Assembly (NCBI RefSeq): GCF_001280595.1
Contig: NZ_LITU01000050.1
Span: 209,982 to 273,981 of the forward strand
Reading direction: 5' to 3'
Length of the DNA: 64,000 nucleotides
DNA from: Paenibacillus xylanivorans
GTDB lineage: Bacteria; Bacillota; Bacilli; Paenibacillales; Paenibacillaceae
The translations under genes were made by a program, and so were the position numbers. Under the pieces are notes generated by a model. It worked only from the letters and a program-made list of their open reading frames with translations, did not search any database and was not told where the DNA came from. Shown in pieces: positions 46,725 to 55,581 of the stretch; the stretch's first letter is position 1, and each line of letters begins with the position of its first letter.

Positions 46725-47603
46725 ATGACGATTTTAGGCGCAATTGAAGCTGGAGGAACCAAATTTGTATGTGGTATCGGTACGGAAGAAGGAGAAGTTC
46801 TTGAACGCGTAAGCTTTCCAACAACGACACCGGAAGAGACGATGGCTCAAGTCATTGCTTTTTTTGAAGGTAAAGGAATTGAAGCTTTGGGTGTAGGTTC
46901 ATTTGGTCCAATCGATCCAATTGAAGGAAGCCCGACCTATGGTTACATCACAACAACACCGAAACCACATTGGGGACAGTACAATATGATTGGTAAGCTC
47001 AAGGAGCACTTTAATGTACCGATGACGTTCGACACGGATGTAAACGGTGCAGCACTCGGGGAAGCAACCTGGGGAGCTGCACAAGGCCTGGATAGCTGTC
47101 TGTATATTACGGTTGGAACGGGTATTGGTGCAGGTGCAGTTGTAGGAGGCAAAATGGTCCATGGATTGTCTCATCCAGAGATGGGGCACATCATTGTACG
47201 CAGACATCCCGAAGATACGTATGAAGGGTTCTGTCCGTATCATGGAGACTGTCTGGAAGGCCTTGCCGCAGGTCCTGCCATCAATAAACGTTGGGAGCAA
47301 CCGGCTTACGAACTGCCAGCCGATCATAAAGCCTGGGAGATTGAAGCACATTACCTGGCGCATGCTTTGATGAATTATGTATTGATCCTCACTCCGCAAA
47401 AAATCGTAATGGGTGGCGGTGTGATGAAGCAGGAGCATCTGTTCCCGATGGTCCGGAGCAAGCTGCAGGAATTGCTCGCTGGATACGTTCAGCATCCTGC
47501 ACTTCAGTCCGAAATTGACCAGTATGTCGTTTCACCGGGACTTGGCGATAATGCGGGTCTGTGTGGTTCGCTTGCACTGGCAAAATTGGCTTTGAACAAG
47601 TAA
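46725..47603 (+). CDS. ROK-family fructokinase
   Basis: A 292-residue sugar kinase. The ATP phosphate motif is GAIEAGGTKFVCGIG at the N-terminus. TFDTDVNGAALGEATWGAAQG contains the catalytic Asp. The ROK zinc site is HPEMGHIIVRRHPEDT, then FCPYHGDCLEGLAAGPAI. The short length and the sequence match bacterial ScrK/GmuE-type fructokinases, which phosphorylate fructose to fructose 6-phosphate. No transporter or sucrase is adjacent. The ATG at 46725 is 11 bases after GGGAG; a GTG at 46716 is too close to it. Confidence 0.92.
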   Translation: MTILGAIEAGGTKFVCGIGTEEGEVLERVSFPTTTPEETMAQVIAFFEGKGIEALGVGSFGPIDPIEGSPTYGYITTTPKPHWGQYNMIGKLKEHFNVPMTFDTDVNGAALGEATWGAAQGLDSCLYITVGTGIGAGAVVGGKMVHGLSHPEMGHIIVRRHPEDTYEGFCPYHGDCLEGLAAGPAINKRWEQPAYELPADHKAWEIEAHYLAHALMNYVLILTPQKIVMGGGVMKQEHLFPMVRSKLQELLAGYVQHPALQSEIDQYVVSPGLGDNAGLCGSLALAKLALNK

Positions 47604-47622
47604 TAGCTTTAAAAATAAGTAG

Positions 47623-47723
47623 TTGACGAATTTTTCCATTGTGGTAATATATGAGCAACAGCATAGCACGGTTAATGAGGAAGCACCTCTCTTGCATGGA
47701 TTTTGCAGGAGAGGTGTTTTTTT
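47623..47723 (+). promoter_or_regulatory. Promoter plus terminator: short transcript or attenuator
   Basis: TTGACG (47623-47628), 16-base spacer, TAATAT (47645-47650). A strong terminator comes about 35 bases later: CACCTCTC (47684-47691) pairs with GAGAGGTG (47709-47716), then T7. It would give a transcript of about 70 bases unless read-through into the HRDC gene occurs. No known riboswitch core is recognised. Confidence 0.6.
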
Positions 47724-47786
47724 GTGCTGCATAAGATAGCACAATACAGACTGTGTGGAGCTGAACTATTAAAGGAGGGACAAGAA

Positions 47787-48788
47787 ATGGAAGTCATTTT
47801 CATGAACAGATTATCCAGAATGTCAGATCAGAATGAAGAGCATGCGCAGTTGTGGATCGGTGAAGAAGAAGGAGAGTGGCATCTGGGCTGGACCCGATAT
47901 GAGGAAGGAGATCGTGTGGATGCCATCTGGTATGATGGGAGTTCATGGGACGAGCTGTTACATGTTTATCGTCATCAGCTAGCGATACAGATGGGCGAAG
48001 GGTATCGTCCATTGTTGCAGGGTTTGTTTCACGAAAATGATGATTTGAAGTCGCGCAGTTATGGCGGTCAGCGTCTTCATTGTTACAGTGAATTATATGG
48101 CAATGAGGGGCTATATATGGATCTTTGCATATGGCGCAGGAAGAGAGCGGCGTCTGATCGGAAAGCCCCCTATTTTATTGCAACGAACCGATTGTTACGC
48201 TTAATCAGTGCCTTTGTTCCACAATCCATCGATGAATTGATGCAACTGCCTGGCGTAGGAGAGAATAAGGCGTCTGAGTACGGAGCTGAATGGCTGGAGC
48301 TTACGAATGGACTGGAACGTTCCACATCTTTTCCGCTAGAGTGGGTGTACACGGTTCTGAAGGAACAAGAATATGAGAGTTGGCTGTACAAACAGAGAGA
48401 GCAGAAATACAAGCAGGAGCTGGACAGATTCACAACACGCAAGCAGGTACTCGAAGGCATGAAGGAAGGGCATACGCTGGAGGAGATCGTGAATCGTTCC
48501 GGATTGTCCCGGCGGGAGCTAATTGAGCTGTTGGAGACACTGGATCTGGAGGGGTATGACACAGATTGTCTACTCGATGCGGAGCTTGCTGTCATGCCCG
48601 AAGAGGAGCAAGAGGCGGTATGGAGTGCCTACGAGGAGCTGGGAGATACGTTTCTGAAGCCTGTGCTACATAAAGTATATGGAGGAGAGAAGCCTGGCGG
48701 GAGCAATCTGGAGCAGGTCTACGAAAGACTGCGTATGATTCGAATCCGGTTTCGTCGTCACACAGAGACGGAGCAGAATGCAGGCTAG
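47787..48788 (+). CDS. HRDC domain protein
   Basis: A 333-residue protein. An HRDC domain sits near 120-190 (IATNRLLRLISAFVPQSIDELMQLPGVGENKASEYG), the nucleic-acid-binding module of RecQ helicases and RNase D. A helix-turn-helix-like stretch follows (TLEEIVNRSGLSRRELIELLETLDL), as found in the C-terminal helicase-associated (RQC-like) region. No helicase or nuclease domain is present, so it may be a stand-alone DNA-binding accessory. The ATG at 47787 follows AAAGGAGGG. It may be controlled by the upstream terminator. Confidence 0.85.
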   Translation: MEVIFMNRLSRMSDQNEEHAQLWIGEEEGEWHLGWTRYEEGDRVDAIWYDGSSWDELLHVYRHQLAIQMGEGYRPLLQGLFHENDDLKSRSYGGQRLHCYSELYGNEGLYMDLCIWRRKRAASDRKAPYFIATNRLLRLISAFVPQSIDELMQLPGVGENKASEYGAEWLELTNGLERSTSFPLEWVYTVLKEQEYESWLYKQREQKYKQELDRFTTRKQVLEGMKEGHTLEEIVNRSGLSRRELIELLETLDLEGYDTDCLLDAELAVMPEEEQEAVWSAYEELGDTFLKPVLHKVYGGEKPGGSNLEQVYERLRMIRIRFRRHTETEQNAG

Positions 48789-48837
48789 AATTGGGATAGA
48801 TCAGCAGGTGTTCATTTCATTCTAAAATAGATTAAAT

Positions 48838-48886
48838 AAAAAAAGACGAGGCGTCTCCAGATGTGGAGCGCTTCGTCTTTGTTATT
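48838..48886 (+). terminator. Bidirectional terminator before corA
   Basis: AAAGACGAGGCGTCTCC pairs with GGAGCGCTTCGTCTTT, with A and T runs flanking both sides. It serves the converging HRDC and corA genes. Confidence 0.85.
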
Positions 48887-49822
48887 TCAAACCCAATCTT
48901 TTTTACGGAAAATAAAGAACATGCTCAGGCCCAGTGTAACCATCAGGCCAATGACCACAAAGTAACCATACTTCCAGTCCAACTCAGGCATGTTCGTAAA
49001 GTTCATCCCATAGATGCCCGTAATAACGGTCAGCGGCATGAACACCGTTGTAATAGCGGTGAACACACGCATGATTTCATTCGCCCGGTTGGCGATACTG
49101 GATTGGTAAGCTTCTCGCAAGTTCCCCATCAGGTCGCGATAAGTCTCGAAAGTTTCGGATATTTTCACAGCATTCTCATAAATGTCACTGAAATACTTCT
49201 GCAGTTGATCATCAATAAGACGCAGATCTTTTTTATTGAGTGTGTTGATGACCTCTTTCTGAGGTCCCAGCACTTTTTTTAGCCATAAAATCTCACTGCG
49301 CAGCCCGATAATCTCATTCAGATGAGACTTCTTGGTATGCATCAGGATGTCTTCTTCAAGCTTCTCGATGCGGGCTTCAATTCGGTCACCAACTGTGAAA
49401 TAATTATCAACAATCAAGTCAACCAGCAGATACAGCAGCTTATCTGGCGTACTGATCTCCTGTTCCCACAGGATTGGCTTCAATGTCCGCAATTCGCTGA
49501 CTTTCTGTTTGGTAACACTGATAATGAAGTGTCTGCCAAGGAAGAGGTTAACGGCACGTAAAAAAATCTCTTCATCATCAAAACGAATGCTATTAATAAC
49601 AATAAAATAATGGCTCTCATAAATTTCAATCTTCGGACGTTGTTCTTCGTCGCTCAAACAGTCTTCCACGGCCAGATCATGCATCATGAACAGCGGTTGA
49701 AGTACCGCCAAATCGTCTACGTCCGCATCAATCCAGTAAAATCCCTCCGCTGGTGGAGTCAGCGCCTGCTGAATGTCGTCCACCGGAATAAATACACCGT
49801 TGTTTACCAACCGGATTTTCAT
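48887..49822 (-). CDS. corA: Magnesium/cobalt transporter CorA
   Basis: A 311-residue CorA-type channel. A long cytoplasmic N-terminal domain leads to two C-terminal membrane helices. The selectivity motif YGMNFTNMPE lies between them, at about residues 276-285. The basic C-terminal end is FRKKDWV. CorA takes up Mg2+ as a pentamer. The ATG at 49822 follows AAGGAGTAG on the minus strand. It has an unusually long, structured 5' leader. Confidence 0.94.
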   Translation of the reverse strand: MKIRLVNNGVFIPVDDIQQALTPPAEGFYWIDADVDDLAVLQPLFMMHDLAVEDCLSDEEQRPKIEIYESHYFIVINSIRFDDEEIFLRAVNLFLGRHFIISVTKQKVSELRTLKPILWEQEISTPDKLLYLLVDLIVDNYFTVGDRIEARIEKLEEDILMHTKKSHLNEIIGLRSEILWLKKVLGPQKEVINTLNKKDLRLIDDQLQKYFSDIYENAVKISETFETYRDLMGNLREAYQSSIANRANEIMRVFTAITTVFMPLTVITGIYGMNFTNMPELDWKYGYFVVIGLMVTLGLSMFFIFRKKDWV

Positions 49823-50076
49823 TGTTCATCTACTCCTTCTGCACCCGCCAAATGGGCGGATTTCATCAATATGGGCGCAAAAAGAACAGATCAGCCGGTC
49901 GGCAGCGGAGCCTGGGAGTCAGGACTGCGTTCGCTTTATAACCAAACGGAAGTAACGTCCCGCTGCCGGCATGCTGATATCAATTCTCTATGCAGTTTGT
50001 CGGAATTCGGCTGCCAGTCAGGCCTCGGGTCGCCATCCATTGAATATGTCACCTCTCACATAAGGGTTTACAACAC
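49823..50076 (-). promoter_or_regulatory. Long structured 5' leader of corA, candidate regulatory RNA
   Basis: The leader is about 250 bases. On the minus strand, GCCGGCAGCGG pairs with CCGCTGCCG-ACC-GGC (about 49894-49970), enclosing some 50 bases of structured sequence. A second hairpin CCGCC-CATTT-GGCGG sits just before the AAGGAG ribosome site (49846-49861). It does not fit the M-box, the known Mg2+ riboswitch, or other riboswitch cores I could recall. It may regulate by ribosome-site access, because no T-tract terminator is seen. Confidence 0.45.
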
Positions 50077-50082
50077 TTGTCT

Positions 50083-50111
50083 AGTATACCGCTGGTACAG
50101 GGTCCTTTCAA
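50083..50111 (-). promoter_or_regulatory. Sigma-A promoter of corA
   Basis: On the minus strand, TTGAAA (50106-50111), 17-base spacer, TATACT (50083-50088). This fixes the leader length at about 250 bases. Confidence 0.75.
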
Positions 50112-50238
50112 GCGCAAAAATGTGTCGATTTCGCGCCCTGGAGCAGTGTATGACAACGGATGGTGAACGGTTCCGATCCTGAGGAACAGACATTGAACTA
50201 CACCTTGACGTGAGGGGATTAATGTTTTAAAGTAAACG

Positions 50239-50267
50239 TTGAACCACACTAGTTTTTACAATTAAAT
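50239..50267 (+). promoter_or_regulatory. Promoter of the met operon
   Basis: TTGAAC (50239-50244), 17-base spacer, TTAAAT (50262-50267), giving a start near 50274, just before the SAM riboswitch. An alternative, TTGACG at 50205 with TAAAGT at 50228, lies further upstream. Confidence 0.6.
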
Positions 50268-50275
50268 AAAGCGAA

Positions 50276-50400
50276 ATCTTATCAAGAGTAGGTGGAGGGA
50301 CTGGCCCGATGAAACCCGGCAACCGGCGGTATACCGCACGGTGCTAATTCTTGCAGCGACCAAGTGTCCAAGTGACACTGTTGTAACTGAGAGATGAGAG
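50276..50400 (+). promoter_or_regulatory. SAM-I (S-box) riboswitch upstream of metA
   Basis: The core is unmistakable: TCTTATCAAGAG, GGTGGAGGGACTGGCCC, GATGAAACCCGGCAACC, GGTGCTAATTCTTGCAG and CTGAGAGATGAGAG occur in order. SAM binding should favour the terminator at 50423 and shut off metA-metI-metC when methionine is ample. Confidence 0.96.
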
Positions 50401-50422
50401 AGGCGCATATCTATTTACATAT

Positions 50423-50455
50423 GACCTTTCTCGGAATCCGAGAAAGGTCTTTGTT
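50423..50455 (+). terminator. SAM riboswitch terminator
   Basis: GACCTTTCTCGG-AAT-CCGAGAAAGGTC followed by TTTGTT: a perfect 12-base stem. Confidence 0.9.
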
Positions 50456-50496
50456 ATATGCACCGACTTCTCAGCAGTGATTTTCGCTAAGGAACT

Positions 50497-50548
50497 TGAG
50501 CTTGCCACCAGCATTGTGGTTGCAATTCAGCGCCTGCAGGCAAGCTCA
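50497..50548 (+). other. Second inverted repeat between riboswitch and metA
   Basis: TGAGCTTGCC (50497-50506) and GGCAAGCTCA (50539-50548) are perfect complements around a 32-base loop. There is no T-run. It lies in the 180-base stretch between the riboswitch terminator and metA, and its role is unknown. Confidence 0.5.
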
Positions 50549-50634
50549 TGGCAGCCTATAGCTGTACGGATGCGAATCGTATCGTACCCGCAGTGGCTGA
50601 ATCTATCTATGCACAAGGAGGAGTTAGAACCATC

Positions 50635-51552
50635 ATGCCAATCAAAATTCCAGACACACTGCCTGCCAAGGAAGTACTTGCAGGAGAGAACATCTTTGTC
50701 ATGGACGAGACATCCGCTTACCAGCAGGACATTCGTCCACTACGTATCGCTATATTAAACCTGATGCCCACTAAGGAAACGACAGAAACTCAATTGCTTC
50801 GTCTGGTGGGTAACACACCCATACAGGTAGATATCGTTTTGGTTCATCCGAAGTCCCATACATCCAAGAACACATCCCAAGAATATTTGGACTTGTTCTA
50901 CAAAACCTTTGATGAAATTGAACACCGCCGTTTTGACGGTATGATCATTACAGGTGCTCCTGTAGAGCAAATGGACTTTGAAGATGTGAACTATTGGAAA
51001 GAAATCCAGGAGATTTTCGAATGGACCAAAACCAATGTGACTTCGACCATGCATATATGTTGGGCTTCCCAAGCGGGTTTATATCATCATTTCGGAGTTC
51101 CCAAAGTTCCGCTGGATGAAAAATGTTTTGGTGTATTCTCACATACGATCAACAGATCCAATGTGCAGTTACTGCGCGGATTCGATGAAGTATTCAACGT
51201 CCCGCATTCCCGCCATACGGAAGTGCGTCGTGAAGATATTGAAAAGAATGAGCATCTCGAAATATTGGCTGAATCGGAGGAAGCGGGTATTTTCCTGGTT
51301 GCTACCAAAGACGGCAAACAGATATTTGCCACCGGTCATGCCGAGTATGACCCGCTCTCATTGAAATGGGAATATGACCGGGATGCGGCTAAAGGCATGG
51401 ACATTGCGCTGCCTAGACATTATTTCCCGAACGACGATCCTTCCCGTGTTCCCCCGGCCACTTGGCGGGCCCATGCAAACTTATTATTCTCTAATTGGCT
51501 CAATTACTATGTGTATCAAGAGACGCCTTACGATATTGGTCCGCAAATCTAA
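50635..51552 (+). CDS. metA: Homoserine O-acetyltransferase (MetA family)
   Basis: A 305-residue MetA that activates homoserine for methionine synthesis. The catalytic Cys is C142 (HICWASQAG), with His in [10 protein letters not shown] and Glu in GHAEYDP. Residue 111 is Glu (GAPVE); in Bacillus MetA a Glu at this position marks acetyl-CoA use, whereas E. coli has Gly and uses succinyl-CoA. So acetylation is inferred. The ATG at 50635 matches the family start MPIKIP. The AAGGAGG site lies 13 bases upstream, longer than usual. It is controlled by the SAM riboswitch. Confidence 0.94.
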   Translation: MPIKIPDTLPAKEVLAGENIFVMDETSAYQQDIRPLRIAILNLMPTKETTETQLLRLVGNTPIQVDIVLVHPKSHTSKNTSQEYLDLFYKTFDEIEHRRFDGMIITGAPVEQMDFEDVNYWKEIQEIFEWTKTNVTSTMHICWASQAGLYHHFGVPKVPLDEKCFGVFSHTINRSNVQLLRGFDEVFNVPHSRHTEVRREDIEKNEHLEILAESEEAGIFLVATKDGKQIFATGHAEYDPLSLKWEYDRDAAKGMDIALPRHYFPNDDPSRVPPATWRAHANLLFSNWLNYYVYQETPYDIGPQI

Positions 51553-51576
51553 TCGACATTACAGGAGGATGCTGCA

Positions 51577-52764
51577 ATGGAAGACAACAAGTTGAAAATC
51601 GAAAGCCGATTGGCTCAAATTGGGTCCATCAATGAACCGGTAACAGGTGCCATTAATTTTCCGATCTATCAATCCACTGCGTTTCGCCACCCGAAGCTTG
51701 GACAAAGCACGGGGTTTGATTATATTCGTACGACCAATCCAACCCGGAAAGTATTGGAAGAAGCAGCGGCAGCATTGGAGTCGGGTGATGCAGGTTTTGC
51801 CTGTAGCTCCGGCATGGCTGCTTTGCAAACGATTTTCGCTTTATTTGGACAAGGGGATCATCTGATTGTATCGCTGGATCTATACGGGGGAACGTATCGT
51901 TTGCTTGAGCGCATTCTGTCTCGATTTGGTGTGACGGCAAGTTACGTAGATACCAATGATCTTGCAGCTCTGGAAAGTATTCGTCAGCCGAATACAAAAG
52001 CGGTATTTATTGAGACACCTACCAATCCACTAATGATGATTACGGATGTGGAAGCTGTTTGCTCCTGGGCCAAGAGCCACAACTTGCTGACCATTGTGGA
52101 TAATACACTACTGACTCCGTTCTTCCAGCGTCCAATTGAACTTGGTGCAGATATCATCATCCATAGTGCCACGAAGTATCTGGGAGGTCATAATGATGTG
52201 CTTGCCGGATTAATTATTACCAAAGGGGAAGAATTATCAGCGGAAATGGCATTCCTGCACAATTCCATTGGCGCAGTGTTGTCTCCGAGCGACTCCTATC
52301 AGTTGATGAAAGGTATGAAGACACTCGCTCTTCGTATGGAGCGGCATGAGTATAATGCCTTGACGATTGCCAAGTATCTTTTGGAACACCCAGCCGTTAA
52401 CGAAGTGTATCATCCTGGTTTGTCGGATCATCCCGGATTTGAAATACAAAATAAACAGTCGAGCGGGAACACAGGCATCTTCTCTTTCAAAGTAAAGGAT
52501 GCTCGTTATGTTGAACCGTTGCTGCGTCACATCAAACTAATTGCTTTTGCGGAAAGCCTCGGGGGGGTAGAGTCGTTGATGACCTATCCTGCGGTACAGA
52601 CCCATGCGGATATCCCGATTGAAATTCGTGACGCTGTAGGTGTGGATGACCGTCTGTTGCGCTTTTCTGTAGGGATTGAGCATGCCGAAGATCTGATTGC
52701 CGATCTGGGCAATGCACTCACAGCTGCACAGCAGGAGATAGAAGGAGGAACGCATCATGAGTGA
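51577..52764 (+). CDS. metI: Cystathionine gamma-synthase / O-acetylhomoserine thiolyase
   Basis: A 395-residue trans-sulfuration enzyme of the Cys/Met PLP family. The PLP lysine is K200 in HSATKYLGGHNDVLAG. The cofactor-stacking Tyr lies in DLYGGTYRL, and FACSSGMAAL contacts the phosphate. It joins O-acetylhomoserine with cysteine, or with sulfide, as B. subtilis MetI does. It starts 24 bases after metA with AGGAGG. Its stop overlaps the metC start by eight bases, so the two are probably coupled. Confidence 0.93.
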   Translation: MEDNKLKIESRLAQIGSINEPVTGAINFPIYQSTAFRHPKLGQSTGFDYIRTTNPTRKVLEEAAAALESGDAGFACSSGMAALQTIFALFGQGDHLIVSLDLYGGTYRLLERILSRFGVTASYVDTNDLAALESIRQPNTKAVFIETPTNPLMMITDVEAVCSWAKSHNLLTIVDNTLLTPFFQRPIELGADIIIHSATKYLGGHNDVLAGLIITKGEELSAEMAFLHNSIGAVLSPSDSYQLMKGMKTLALRMERHEYNALTIAKYLLEHPAVNEVYHPGLSDHPGFEIQNKQSSGNTGIFSFKVKDARYVEPLLRHIKLIAFAESLGGVESLMTYPAVQTHADIPIEIRDAVGVDDRLLRFSVGIEHAEDLIADLGNALTAAQQEIEGGTHHE

Positions 52765-53950
52765 GCAAAACAATAATGCCAACAATCATGAACGGAATGT
52801 TCATTCTGACCTGAAGTTCGATACCAAGCTGTTGCATTTCGGTGACGAAATCGATAAAACCACCGGGGCTTCCAGTGTGCCCATTTACCAGGCTTCCACA
52901 TTCCATCATTTTGATATTTTTAATCCGCCTCAACATGATTATAGCCGTTCCGGTAACCCGACTCGTCAGGCATTGGAGGATTACATTACATTATTGGAAG
53001 GTGGAGCCCGCGGATTTGCCTATTCCTCCGGCATGGCAGCCATCTCTAGCGTGTTCATGATGTTCTCCGCAGGAGATCACATGATTGTAACGGAAGATGT
53101 ATATGGAGGTACGTATCGACTGCTTACTTCCATTCTAAGCCGGATGCAGATCGAGACTACCTTTGTGGATATGACCAATATTGAGGAAGTAAAGGCAGCG
53201 CTCAAACCGAACACGAAGGCAGTCTATATGGAGACACCATCCAACCCGACACTTCGGATCACGGATATTGCTGCGGTCACCTCCTGGGCACAGGAACATG
53301 AGTTAATCTCCATTCTTGATAATACCTTTATGACACCGTACTACCAGCGTCCAATCGAGCTCGGGGTGGATATTGTCGTACATAGTGCCACCAAGTTTCT
53401 TGGCGGGCACAGTGATGTGCTGGCAGGTTTAGCTGTTGCTCGTACCGATTCACTGGGAATACAGCTAAAACAATTGCAGAATGGACTTGGAACCGTGCTC
53501 GGTGCCCAGGAATCATGGCTTCTGATGCGCGGAATGAAAACCTTGGGTGCACGCATGGCACACAGTGAACAGAGCACTGCCAAGCTGGCAGCTTGGCTCA
53601 GTGGACGCAGTGATATTACGGCTGTATTTTATCCGGGGCTGCTGGATCACCCCGGCCGTGAAGCTCATGAACGTCAGTCAAGCGGATACGGCGCTGTCGT
53701 GTCGTTTGACGTCGGTTCGGGTGATCGGGCCAAGGCTGTACTTAACCGTGTGAAATTACCAATTGTTGCCGTGAGTTTAGGTGCGGTTGAAAGTATCCTG
53801 TCTTACCCTGCGATGATGTCTCATGCGGCTATGCCGGCTGAGGTTCGCCGTGATCGGGGGATTACGGACGGATTACTGCGCTTCTCGGTTGGTCTGGAAG
53901 ACATTGATGACCTGATTGCCGATCTGGATCAAGCACTTCAGGACTCGTAG
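52757..53950 (+). CDS. metC: Cystathionine beta-lyase
   Basis: A 397-residue paralogue of MetI, with the PLP lysine K213 in HSATKFLGGHSDVLAG and the FAYSSGMAAI, VYGGTYRL and ETPSNP motifs. It splits cystathionine into homocysteine, pyruvate and ammonia. The metI-metC order and overlap are those of B. subtilis. An Asn/Glu-rich N-terminal leader of about 20 residues is longer than in MetI. It is the last gene of the operon and is ended by the terminator at 54037. Confidence 0.93.
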   Translation: MSEQNNNANNHERNVHSDLKFDTKLLHFGDEIDKTTGASSVPIYQASTFHHFDIFNPPQHDYSRSGNPTRQALEDYITLLEGGARGFAYSSGMAAISSVFMMFSAGDHMIVTEDVYGGTYRLLTSILSRMQIETTFVDMTNIEEVKAALKPNTKAVYMETPSNPTLRITDIAAVTSWAQEHELISILDNTFMTPYYQRPIELGVDIVVHSATKFLGGHSDVLAGLAVARTDSLGIQLKQLQNGLGTVLGAQESWLLMRGMKTLGARMAHSEQSTAKLAAWLSGRSDITAVFYPGLLDHPGREAHERQSSGYGAVVSFDVGSGDRAKAVLNRVKLPIVAVSLGAVESILSYPAMMSHAAMPAEVRRDRGITDGLLRFSVGLEDIDDLIADLDQALQDS

Positions 53951-54036
53951 AGTCCGTAGTATTGAAACACGGGTGTTAGAGCGTGTTGAAGAAGAAATGA
54001 AATAGATAGCATATGTAAACATTTTTATTAATTTTT

Positions 54037-54066
54037 AAAGCACCTGTTCATAAGGTGCTTTTTTTC
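54037..54066 (+). terminator. Terminator after metC
   Basis: AAAGCACCT-GTTCATA-AGGTGCTTT followed by T5. Confidence 0.85.
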
Positions 54067-54193
54067 ACATGTAACCTGTGTTACGATATGTGGAGTACAG
54101 AAATGCGATGTTGCCACCAAAACTTTCATCTATATGAACAAGTTGGGACGGATCGTGATTATATTTTCTCTTCATGAGGGAGGCTTTTTTACG

Positions 54194-55330
54194 ATGAGTA
54201 CGGTAGACCGTATCTTAGATAAAGCCCTTCGGGGCGAACGTTTGGACTTGGAAGACACGATTCAGCTCTTTGAATCGAATGAAGTAGACAAAATCGGGGC
54301 AGCCGCCAATGTGATTGTAAAACGCATGCACCCCGAACCATACAGAACATTTGTAATTGGGCGTAACGTCAACTACACGAACGTGTGTGATGTGTACTGC
54401 CGTTTTTGTGCTTTCTACCGCAGACCTGGTTCTGACGAAGGATATGTACTTCCCGATGAAGTCATTTTCCAGAAGATTAAAGAAACCGAAGACGTGAACG
54501 GTACCGAGATTCTGATGCAAGGTGGAACGAATCCGAATCTGCCGTTTAGCTATTACACTGACCTGCTCAAAGCAATCAAGGAGCGTTTCCCTAATATTAC
54601 GATGCACTCCTTCTCTCCGGCCGAAATTATGAAAATGGTTGAAGTGTCCGACGGTCTTACTCTGGAAGAAGTTGTACGTGCGATTCACGAAGCGGGACTG
54701 GATTCCCTGCCTGGGGGTGGTGCCGAAATCCTGGATGACCGTACACGCCGCAAAATCAGCCGTCTGAAAGGCTCATGGCGCGATTGGATGGACGTTATGC
54801 AGACAGCTCACCGTATCGGTATGAACACAACGGCAACGATGGTTATCGGCCTTGGTGAAACGATGGAAGAGCGCGCATTGCATCTGCTTCGTGTACGTGA
54901 AGCTCAAGATGAGTGCATTGCGAACAAGTATGATTCCGAAGGATTCCTGGCATTTATTCCTTGGACATTCCAACCGGATAATACGAACCTGAAGCTGGAG
55001 CGTCAGACACCGGAAGAGTACCTGAAGACAGTAGCGATCAGTCGACTGGTACTCGACAACATCAAGAACATCCAATCCTCATGGGTAACCATGGGACCTG
55101 AAGTCGGCAAAAAATCACTCGAATTTGGCTGCAATGACTTTGGTAGCACCATGATTGAAGAGAATGTGGTATCTGCTGCAGGTGCGACGTACAAAGTCAA
55201 CATTAGTTCGATTACGCAACTGATTCGGGAGTCGGGCTATATTCCGGCGCAGCGTAACACAAGATATGATATCCTGCGCACGTTTGATGAAGAAAACGCC
55301 ATTCATGAAGATTTCGTAATGCAGAACTAA
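54194..55330 (+). CDS. mqnC: Cyclic dehypoxanthinyl futalosine synthase (radical SAM)
   Basis: A 378-residue radical SAM enzyme. The [4Fe-4S] motif is C65-x3-C69-x2-C72 (CDVYCRFC). It is followed by the SAM-binding QGGTNPNLP and the family motifs HSFSPAEI, DSLPGGGAEIL and FIPWTFQPDNT. MqnC cyclises dehypoxanthine futalosine in the futalosine route to menaquinone. The other mqn genes are not in this window, so whether the whole route exists cannot be judged here. The ATG at 54194 follows GAGGGAGG. It is monocistronic. Confidence 0.9.
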   Translation: MSTVDRILDKALRGERLDLEDTIQLFESNEVDKIGAAANVIVKRMHPEPYRTFVIGRNVNYTNVCDVYCRFCAFYRRPGSDEGYVLPDEVIFQKIKETEDVNGTEILMQGGTNPNLPFSYYTDLLKAIKERFPNITMHSFSPAEIMKMVEVSDGLTLEEVVRAIHEAGLDSLPGGGAEILDDRTRRKISRLKGSWRDWMDVMQTAHRIGMNTTATMVIGLGETMEERALHLLRVREAQDECIANKYDSEGFLAFIPWTFQPDNTNLKLERQTPEEYLKTVAISRLVLDNIKNIQSSWVTMGPEVGKKSLEFGCNDFGSTMIEENVVSAAGATYKVNISSITQLIRESGYIPAQRNTRYDILRTFDEENAIHEDFVMQN

Positions 55331-55397
55331 TATCTATTTTAACCTATGCCACTCTGACGAATTGAATTGATAAGGTCAATTCGTCGGTTTGGATATG

Positions 55398-55449
55398 AAG
55401 TCCGTTGATTACTCTTTCTAAGGGGAATCGGCGGACTTTTTAATTTTTC
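55398..55449 (+). terminator. Terminator after mqnC
   Basis: AAGTCCGTTGATT pairs with AATCGGCGGACTT, followed by TTTAATTTTT. Confidence 0.8.
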
Positions 55450-55581
55450 TTCACACCAAGCGAATATCCACAGATCATCAAACAGTACATATTACGCATT
55501 TGGCGATATTTTATATTGAAATTGAACTGTTACAATGAAAGGGCACGTGAGTAAGCAGACATGCTGGGAAGGGGCAGGCTG

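Noticed and set aside
49823-50076. M-box, c-di-AMP (ydaO), yybP-ykoY or NiCo riboswitch in the corA leader
   Set aside because: The conserved sequence blocks of these classes are not recognisable; the leader is kept as an unassigned structured RNA.
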